Source: Deltaproteobacteria bacterium IMCC39146 (GTDB taxonomy: Bacteria > Desulfobacterota > Desulfuromonadia > Desulfuromonadales > BM103). From it: a DNA stretch of 64,000 bases. The DNA is taken from contig JARUHP010000007.1 of the NCBI GenBank assembly GCA_030005635.1, forward strand, positions 105,862 through 169,861, in the 5' to 3' direction. The position numbers and the translations under genes are program-made. The notes beneath the pieces are model-generated. The model ran no database searches. It was given only the letters and a program-made list of their open reading frames with translations, and had not been told where the DNA came from. Of the stretch, positions 58,854-64,000 are shown piece after piece. Position 1 is the first letter of the stretch, and every line of letters begins with the position of its first letter.

Positions 58854-59321
58854 ATGGAGATTAAAAATCTGAGGGCGTTGGTCAAAATGATCACCGAAAC
58901 TGATATCACGGAATTCGAAATGGAAAACGCCGAAGAGAAGATTCTTATCAAGCGTGGTCCGGATAAAGAGTATGTCCAGTTTGCCGCGCCAGTTGCCACG
59001 GCTGCTCCGGCCCCTGTTGCTGGACTTGCTGCTCCCGTTGCCGCCTCTGCAGATGCCGAGCCAGCTGTTGTCGATGATAAGTATGAGACAATCAATTCAC
59101 CGATCGTTGGTAGCTTCTATCGCAAGCCAAGCCCTGAAGCTGATACCTTTGCTGACGTCGGCGCGATTGTAGAGGCGGGCCAAACTGTTTGCCTTGTGGA
59201 AGCCATGAAACTCTTCAACGAGATTGAAGCAGAATTCAAGTGCAAGATCATTGAGATCCTCAAACAAGACGCTGCTCCTGTCGAGTTCGGTGAGCCGCTC
59301 TTTAAGGTGGAACGCCTTTAG
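58854..59321 (+). CDS. accB: Biotin carboxyl carrier protein of acetyl-CoA carboxylase
   Basis: A 155-residue carrier. An N-terminal helical region (ALVKMITETDITEFEM) leads through an Ala/Pro linker to the biotinyl domain; the biotin-accepting Lys is residue 119 in VEAMKLFNEIEAE. AAAGGAGG gives a strong ribosome site. The final TAG coincides with the first bases of the MITE-like element copy E. Confidence 0.96.
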   Translation: MEIKNLRALVKMITETDITEFEMENAEEKILIKRGPDKEYVQFAAPVATAAPAPVAGLAAPVAASADAEPAVVDDKYETINSPIVGSFYRKPSPEADTFADVGAIVEAGQTVCLVEAMKLFNEIEAEFKCKIIEILKQDAAPVEFGEPLFKVERL

Positions 59322-59485
59322 CAACCTCTCGGACTGCCAATGAACTGGCTGCAAATCCGTCTGCTTGGCCCAGCTTTCAGCTCCTTATCGATCAGTAGCT
59401 ACTGCTACTACTCACAAATGAGCCAAAATCTGATCTCAAACATACAAATTTTCTCTTCAGCCCCGATAGTCCGACAGGCTGCCAG
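59318..59485 (-). repeat. MITE-like 168-bp element, copy E (starts on the accB stop)
   Basis: Begins TTAGCAACCTCTCGGACTG and ends GATAGTCCGACAGGCTGCCAG, same orientation as copy D. The TAG of accB is bases 2-4 of the element. It separates accB from accC, which are normally only a few bases apart. Confidence 0.92.
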
Positions 59486-59500
59486 GCCAAGGAGGCCCCA

Positions 59501-60838
59501 ATGTTTCGCAAAATTCTGATCGCCAATCGTGGCGAAATTGCTCTGCGCATTATCCGCGCGTGTAAGGAACTCGGCATCCTGACGGTTGCCGTACATTCCG
59601 ATGCGGATGCCGATGCTTTACACACCAAGATTGCGGATGAGAGTATCTGTATCGGCAGGGCTCCGAGTAGCGAAAGCTATCTCAATATGAAGGCCATTAT
59701 CAGCGCGGCAGAAGTCACTGATGCCGAGGCTATTCATCCCGGTTACGGTTTCCTCGCCGAGAATGCTGAATTCGCTGAAATTTGTCAGAACTGTGGCATT
59801 ACTTTTATCGGCCCGACTCCTGATAATATCCGTGTTATGGGTGACAAAATAGCCGGCCGCCAGTCAGTTATCAAGGCTGGTGTCCCGATCCTGCCCGGCA
59901 CCAAAGATAATGTGGAGACGGCAGAAGAAGCCCAACGCATCGCTGCAGGTATCGGTTATCCGGTGATCATTAAAGCGACGGCAGGTGGCGGTGGTAAAGG
60001 TATGAGAGTCGTTCATTCGCCGGCCTCTCTGCCGAACCTGTACGCTATGACTCGCGCTGAAGCACAAGCTTCGTTCGGTAATTCCGATGTCTATATCGAG
60101 AAATTCTGTGAGAATCCACGTCATGTTGAAGTGCAGATCCTGGCGGATAACCACGGTAACGTTATTCACCTCGGGGAGCGCGATTGCTCCATTCAGAGAC
60201 GTCATCAGAAACTGATCGAGGAAGCGCCTTGCCCGGTCATTACCGCCGCTCAGCGCAAGGAACTTTGTGAATGTGCAGTTAATGCGGCGAAGTCGATCGG
60301 CTATACCAGCGCTGGCACCATGGAGTTTTTGCTCGACAAAAAGGGTGACTTCTATTTCATGGAGATGAACACCCGAGTACAGGTTGAACATCCTGTCACT
60401 GAGATGATCACTGGCGTTGATATTATCAAGGAACAGATTCGTGTCGCCTACGGTGAGCCTTTGCGCTACAAGCAAAAGGACATCAAGATCAATGGTCACT
60501 CAATCGAGTGCCGCATCAATGCCGAAGACCCTTTCAAGTTCACTCCATGCCCCGGTAAGATTGATGGTTATCATCCTCCCGGCGGTCTGGGCGTGCGTAT
60601 CGACAGCGCAGTGTACGACCAGTACGTTGTTCTTCCTCATTATGATTCAATGATTGCCAAGTTGATTGTTCACGCCGATACCCGCGAAGAAGCGATCAAG
60701 CGCATGGCCAGGTCTCTTGATGAATTCATTATCGGCGGTATCAAGACGACAATTAAATTTCATCAGCGCATCATGAACAACAAGGACTTTATCGAGGGGG
60801 ATATCGATACCGGTTTCATTGAACGTTTAAAACTCTAA
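59501..60838 (+). CDS. accC: Biotin carboxylase subunit of acetyl-CoA carboxylase
   Basis: A 445-residue ATP-grasp enzyme that carboxylates biotin on Acc[20 protein letters not shown] starts the protein, the ATP loop is [13 protein letters not shown], and [18 protein letters not shown] is the catalytic block. It is separated from accB by a MITE-like element but probably still co-transcribed. A terminator follows. Confidence 0.97.
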   Translation: MFRKILIANRGEIALRIIRACKELGILTVAVHSDADADALHTKIADESICIGRAPSSESYLNMKAIISAAEVTDAEAIHPGYGFLAENAEFAEICQNCGITFIGPTPDNIRVMGDKIAGRQSVIKAGVPILPGTKDNVETAEEAQRIAAGIGYPVIIKATAGGGGKGMRVVHSPASLPNLYAMTRAEAQASFGNSDVYIEKFCENPRHVEVQILADNHGNVIHLGERDCSIQRRHQKLIEEAPCPVITAAQRKELCECAVNAAKSIGYTSAGTMEFLLDKKGDFYFMEMNTRVQVEHPVTEMITGVDIIKEQIRVAYGEPLRYKQKDIKINGHSIECRINAEDPFKFTPCPGKIDGYHPPGGLGVRIDSAVYDQYVVLPHYDSMIAKLIVHADTREEAIKRMARSLDEFIIGGIKTTIKFHQRIMNNKDFIEGDIDTGFIERLKL

Positions 60839-60842
60839 TAAC

Positions 60843-60872
60843 AAAAAAGGCCGGGTTCTCCTGGCCTTTTTT
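60843..60872 (+). terminator. Terminator after accC
   Basis: AAAAAAGGCC and GGCCTTTTTT are perfect inverted arms around a 10-base loop. It ends the acc transcript and probably works in both directions. Confidence 0.92.
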
Positions 60873-60880
60873 GTTGGTGG

Positions 60881-61702
60881 ATGATGTCAAGCATGCATAA
60901 GTGGCGTTTGATAAACTCTGGTGATCAGACCGGTGCCATGAACATGGCTCTGGATGAAGCCTTGTTGAATTCTGTTGCCAACGGCCAATCCTTGCCGGTG
61001 CTACGTTTATATCGCTGGCAACCTGCTACGGTGACCCTTGGCTATGCTCAGTCGGTTCACACGGATCTGGACCTCGAGGTTTGTGCTCGGGCTGGCCTTG
61101 ATGTCGTGCGCAGGTCAACCGGCGGTCGAGCCGTCCTTCATGATCAGGAGGTCACTTACTCCGTGATTGCTCCTCTCAATACAGGCCTGTTTGGTGGTTC
61201 TGTTCTGGAATGCTATCGAGTTATTTCAGAGGTTCTGCAAAAAACCTTGTTACAGCTGGGCCTCCCTGCTGAATTGGTTGCCGGTAAATCGCGTGGCGGA
61301 CAGCAGAATGCAACGAAGGCGGTTTGTTTTTCAGCACCTTCTCAATATGAGCTGGTGATCGAGGGCCGTAAGGTTGCAGGAAGTGCTCAGAAACGTCACG
61401 GGCAGTGCTTTCTTCAGCATGGTTCGATTCCTTTAGAGATGGACCTTGGATTGCTTGGCAAGGCCCTCAAGATAGACGTGAATATAGCGACCTCAAACTC
61501 TCTGGAGAGTGTCGGCTGGTTGAATCAGTGGCGCAAGAAAAAGCTGACTATTGATGAAGTAGAAAAGGTTCTTACAGAGGTATTCTCTACGCATCTTCAA
61601 GTCGAATGGGAGCGTTCTGAGCCAAGTCTTAGCGAACTTCAGGAAGCTGAAAGCCTGTGTGCCGAAAAGTTTTCCTGCCCTGACTGGAACCTTAAACGGT
61701 AG
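60881..61702 (+). CDS. Lipoate ligase / LipM-type octanoyltransferase family protein
   Basis: A 273-residue protein of the biotin/lipoate ligase fold. TVTLGYAQ, RRSTGGRAVLHDQEVTYSV and the KxxGSAQKR-like block EGRKVAGSAQKR are present. The Cys in AVCFSAPSQYEL lies where LipM octanoyltransferases have their catalytic Cys, which favours octanoyl transfer over ATP-dependent ligation. It starts 8 bases after the accC terminator. Confidence 0.85.
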   Translation: MMSSMHKWRLINSGDQTGAMNMALDEALLNSVANGQSLPVLRLYRWQPATVTLGYAQSVHTDLDLEVCARAGLDVVRRSTGGRAVLHDQEVTYSVIAPLNTGLFGGSVLECYRVISEVLQKTLLQLGLPAELVAGKSRGGQQNATKAVCFSAPSQYELVIEGRKVAGSAQKRHGQCFLQHGSIPLEMDLGLLGKALKIDVNIATSNSLESVGWLNQWRKKKLTIDEVEKVLTEVFSTHLQVEWERSEPSLSELQEAESLCAEKFSCPDWNLKR

Positions 61703-61778
61703 CTGTTGTTTGGCCATTGAACCCGCTGATGGAGCGTGCTAACATGCGCCATTGATTAAGCCATATATGGAGGTTGTT

Positions 61779-62189
61779 ATGAAACGTGGATTGCTTCTAT
61801 TTTTACTAATGATGATTGCTCTGCCCTGCATGGGAATGGGCGGTCTGGGTGGTTCTCCTGAAGGAACCGTCCCGGAGACGGATGTTCGTATTCAGGCAGA
61901 GCTCAAAGACCGCGATGGAATTTCGACCAGCCTCAATCAGTTCTCCATGAATGGCAAAACCTTTCTGGACACTTTACGTGGTCAGGGACAGTTAACAATA
62001 CCTTTTCAACATATCGATACGGTGACTTTTAAAGAGGTCAGAGATGAAGAGCTCAAGGTTGACGTTAAACTGAAATCAGGCAATGTGATGACTTTAGCCA
62101 TTGTTTCTGATGCTGAGTTTTACGGCTCCACCGGTTACGGGGCTTTTCAGATTAAGGCAAAAGATGTCTACTCGATTGATTTCCCCTGA
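61779..62189 (+). CDS. Small exported protein of unknown function
   Basis: A 136-residue protein with a signal peptide (MKRGLLLFLLMMIALPCMG) and a Gly-rich start of the mature chain. The ATG at 61779 has GGAGG 5 bases upstream; an in-frame ATG at 61752 has none. The mature part alternates short hydrophobic and charged stretches, likely beta strands. The Cys lies where a lipoprotein Cys might be, but the LPC context is not a good lipobox. I do not recognise a family. Confidence 0.65.
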   Translation: MKRGLLLFLLMMIALPCMGMGGLGGSPEGTVPETDVRIQAELKDRDGISTSLNQFSMNGKTFLDTLRGQGQLTIPFQHIDTVTFKEVRDEELKVDVKLKSGNVMTLAIVSDAEFYGSTGYGAFQIKAKDVYSIDFP

Positions 62190-62217
62190 TCAAATATAAT
62201 TCAACTAAGTTTTCTGA

Positions 62218-62245
62218 TGCGGGGATTTATCCCCGCATTTTCTTT
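62218..62245 (+). terminator. Terminator after the small exported protein
   Basis: TGCGGGGA, loop TTTA, TCCCCGCA, then TTTTCTTT: a perfect 8-bp stem with a U-rich tail, 31 bases before mqnA. Confidence 0.9.
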
Positions 62246-62275
62246 GCTGCCAACTTTTAAAGTTAGTAAGAGATT

Positions 62276-63103
62276 ATGACCTTGCGAATCGGACGCATTG
62301 CTTACCTGAATGTAGCCCCCTATTTTCACTATCTGCGACAAGAAGGTTTTGCTGGAGACATTGTTGCCGGAGTCCCTTCCGAACTGAATGCCATGCTGGC
62401 TGATGGATCGATAGATGCTTGCCCATCGTCATCTTTCGAATATGGCCTGAACGCCGATGACTATCTTCTGTTGCCTGGGCACTCTATCAGCAGCGTCGGC
62501 CCTGTTCATAGCGTCCTGCTTTTTACTCCGGGCCCCTTGGCGACTCTTGCCGGTAGCGAAGTTGCCATTACCGGTGAGTCCGCCACTTCAATCAACCTGC
62601 TGAAAATTCTTCTCAAGGAATTTTGCGGTATCAACGATGTCTCTTATCTCGTCCCGCCGGGAGACGTTGAAGATCTTTTGAACGGGGGGCAGAGCGCTCT
62701 GCTGATTGGTGACCGGGCATTAGCCGCGGCAAAGTCTTGTCCTGAAGGCTTTCAGATCACTGATCTGGGTGCTCTCTGGTATCACTTTACCGGCCTGCCT
62801 TTCGTTTTTGCTCTCTGGATATTAAGGAGACAGGCTGCCAAAAAATATCCCGAAGAGCTCCGAGCATTGTCTACACAACTGCAATCCTCACGGAAGCGTG
62901 CGTTTCTTCACTTGCCTGAAATGGCACAGTGTCTGTCGGAAAAAACAGTTTTCACTGCTGGCCAACTGAAGGACTACTGGAGAGGCATGTCTTACGATTT
63001 AACGGATGGTCACATTGAAGGGTTACGGCTCTACTTTACCCTCTGTCACAAACATGGCCTGCTCGAGAAAATTCCCGATTTTCACTTCCTCGCTGAAATA
63101 TAG
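62276..63103 (+). CDS. mqnA: Chorismate dehydratase MqnA (futalosine menaquinone pathway)
   Basis: A 275-residue periplasmic-binding-protein-fold enzyme. [16 protein letters not shown] at the N-terminus, [16 protein letters not shown] and [11 protein letters not shown] are family features. It turns chorismate into 3-[(1-carboxyvinyl)oxy]benzoate, the first step of the alternative menaquinone route. Menaquinone is the respiratory quinone expected in this group. The 3' end overlaps the convergent NUDIX gene by 22 bases. Confidence 0.9.
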   Translation: MTLRIGRIAYLNVAPYFHYLRQEGFAGDIVAGVPSELNAMLADGSIDACPSSSFEYGLNADDYLLLPGHSISSVGPVHSVLLFTPGPLATLAGSEVAITGESATSINLLKILLKEFCGINDVSYLVPPGDVEDLLNGGQSALLIGDRALAAAKSCPEGFQITDLGALWYHFTGLPFVFALWILRRQAAKKYPEELRALSTQLQSSRKRAFLHLPEMAQCLSEKTVFTAGQLKDYWRGMSYDLTDGHIEGLRLYFTLCHKHGLLEKIPDFHFLAEI

Positions 63104-63519
63104 TCCTGCAAAATAGTCGCATGATCAAAGCAGAGCTTTGTTGGTAGTTCGTCTGTTGAGAAGAATTGAACGTTCTTGGCATCGTCTCCAGCTTTTGGTT
63201 CTTCATGGGCCTCTGCGGTAAAAACCATGGAGATGTTGTGCTGACGAGGGTCGCGCTCGGGCTCAGAATAGGCTTTGAACTGTTGGAGGTTCTCAAGGTT
63301 CAGTCCAGTCTCTTCTCTCGCCTCACGAATCGCAGCTGCTTCCAAAGACTCTCCGTAGTCCACAAACCCACCCGGAAGAGCCCAGCCGAAGGGTTCGTTG
63401 AGCCTCTCAATGAGTAGGATTCTGCCTTCTATTTCAATAATGATATCAACCGTGGGGAAAGGATTTCGGTACCGTTGACTCTTTTTCCCGCAGTGTGGGC
63501 AAACAAAAGTGTCTTGCAT
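63082..63519 (-). CDS. NUDIX hydrolase
   Basis: A 145-residue pyrophosphohydrolase with the NUDIX box [21 protein letters not shown] single CPHC near the N-terminus precedes it. GGAGG precedes the ATG on the reverse strand. Substrate unknown; ADP-ribose or an oxidised nucleotide are usual for this group. Confidence 0.9.
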   Translation of the reverse strand: MQDTFVCPHCGKKSQRYRNPFPTVDIIIEIEGRILLIERLNEPFGWALPGGFVDYGESLEAAAIREAREETGLNLENLQQFKAYSEPERDPRQHNISMVFTAEAHEEPKAGDDAKNVQFFSTDELPTKLCFDHATILQDYISARK

Positions 63520-63531
63520 GAAAACCTCCGG

Positions 63532-63561
63532 TTGACATGTAGCTCAATATTGCATTAATAA
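63532..63561 (+). promoter_or_regulatory. Promoter of the tRNA-Leu gene
   Basis: TTGACA (63532-63537) and TAATAA (63556-63561) with an 18-base spacer lie about 20 bases before the mature tRNA. Confidence 0.7.
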
Positions 63562-63581
63562 TAGCGAACTTTTTACACTTT

Positions 63582-63668
63582 GCCCGGGTGGCGGAACTGG
63601 TAGACGCAAGGGACTTAAAATCCCTCGGGAGTAATCCTGTACGAGTTCGATTCTCGTCCCGGGTACCA
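63582..63668 (+). tRNA. tRNA-Leu (anticodon UAA)
   Basis: An 87-base class II tRNA: acceptor GCCCGGG pairing with CCCGGGT, D-arm GTGGCGGAACTGG, anticodon loop CTTAAAA, long variable arm CGGGAGTAATCCTG, T-arm GAGTTCGATTCTC and an encoded CCA end. The UAA anticodon reads UUA and UUG. Confidence 0.97.
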
Positions 63669-63672
63669 TAAC

Positions 63673-63712
63673 AAAAGCAGGTAGTTAGATTAATTTCTGG
63701 CTACCTGTTTTT
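63673..63712 (+). terminator. Terminator after tRNA-Leu
   Basis: AAAAGCAGGTAG faces CTACCTGTTTTT with a 16-base loop; the stem ends in a U-tract. Confidence 0.8.
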
Positions 63713-63799
63713 GTGTCTGATGGTAGGCAAAATAGTTATTTGGGTACACTTTTAGGTACACTTTCGATTCCTTGTCCATTCCACATGTCCTCTGGAGCC

Positions 63800-64000
63800 T
63801 GAGGTAGGCTGGAAAAAGTGGACACCAATCTGTTAGCCTAAGAGGCTCATAGGAGGTGTCACTTGGAACGCATACCGAAACAGTTTTACACGGATGAATT
63901 TAGGGAGGAAGCTGTCGCTCTTGTTGTTGATGGTGGACTGACTGTCGCAGAAACAAGTCGTCGTTTGAGTATCTCACAACAGACACTGCGCAACTGGATT
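63800..64000 (+). mobile_element. IS3-family insertion sequence, left end (cut by window edge)
   Basis: GGCTGGAAAAAGTGGACACC near 63808 is a typical IS3-group end context. The first transposase gene begins at 63863. The exact terminal inverted repeat cannot be fixed without the other end. Confidence 0.6.
63863..64000 (+). CDS. IS3-type transposase OrfA, 3'-truncated by the window
   Basis: A frame starting TTG with AGGAGG 6 bases upstream reads RIPKQFYTDEFREEAVAL, then LTVAETSRRLSISQQTLRNW. This is the N-terminal helix-turn-helix of IS3/IS911 OrfA proteins. It runs off the end of the window. Confidence 0.85.
   Translation, partial: MERIPKQFYTDEFREEAVALVVDGGLTVAETSRRLSISQQTLRNWI

Noticed and set aside
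63669..63800. Prophage or island attachment site at the 3' end of tRNA-Leu
   Set aside because: A short direct repeat (GGTACACTTT) follows the tRNA, but no integrase and no copy of the tRNA 3' end are visible before the window stops.

Overview
The window reads as chromosomal DNA of a Geobacter/Desulfuromonas-type bacterium (order Desulfuromonadales, former Deltaproteobacteria). The evidence is a very short, aromatic-rich PilA followed by its small secreted partner gene, pilB-pilT-pilC-pilS-pilR-pilA in the order known from Geobacter, a pilMNOPQ-aroK-aroB run, an iron-uptake locus with a DtxR-FeoA fusion, and the futalosine-pathway gene mqnA. Taxonomy is inferred from gene content and order only.

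Layout. 1-8 kb: a 5'-truncated HtrA/Deg protease, a TlpA-type thioredoxin with CcdA, a Fur-family regulator, feoB under a clear Fur box with a tiny Cys-rich gene overlapping its stop, a DtxR-FeoA regulator, and a lone ParM-like actin. 8.4-12.8 kb: RNase R, ribF, aroE. 13-24 kb: type IV pilus ATPases PilB and PilT, platform PilC, the PilS/PilR two-component system, then a sigma-54 promoter with TGTC boxes in front of pilA and its partner. 23.8-28.2 kb: a TMTC-like GT-C glycosyltransferase with TPRs, an ABC transporter (permease plus ATPase) and a TPR protein ending in a GspG-like tail. 28.2-44.8 kb: a surface polysaccharide locus with a UbiA-type prenyl-phosphate transferase, glycosyltransferases, a Wzm/Wzt exporter, a sulfotransferase, methyltransferases, a complete set resembling UDP-L-FucNAc synthesis (reductase, 4,6-dehydratase, 2-epimerase), a Stealth phosphotransferase, a UGM-like flavoprotein and a GT9 enzyme. 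33-36 kb of this locus is distinctly AT-rich and ends in a broken glycosyltransferase.

44.8-47.2 kb is a decay and mobile-element zone: REP-like hairpins, a RAYT transposase remnant, intact ccdAB, and a broken HEPN/MNT pair. A second broken HEPN/MNT locus lies at 21.1-22.6 kb. 47.2-54 kb: prepilin peptidase PilD, a small HTH regulator, and pilMNOPQ. 54-63 kb: aroK, aroB, a TPR protein, a Roadblock protein, aroQ, an Xaa-Pro peptidase, accB, accC, a LipM-like acyltransferase, mqnA and a NUDIX hydrolase. A tRNA-Leu(UAA) and the start of an IS3-type element close the window.

A family of 168-bp MITE-like elements with 20-bp terminal inverted repeats is scattered through the window (five copies plus one related variant). 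Two copies begin exactly on the stop codon of the upstream gene (aroB, accB), and one sits on the start of the RAYT remnant. Several long inverted repeats made of short repeated words fill most other intergenic gaps. The features I find most worth following are the TMTC/ABC/GspG-tail module linked to pilA, including a nine-G tract in the glycosyltransferase, and the stop-codon-associated MITE family.
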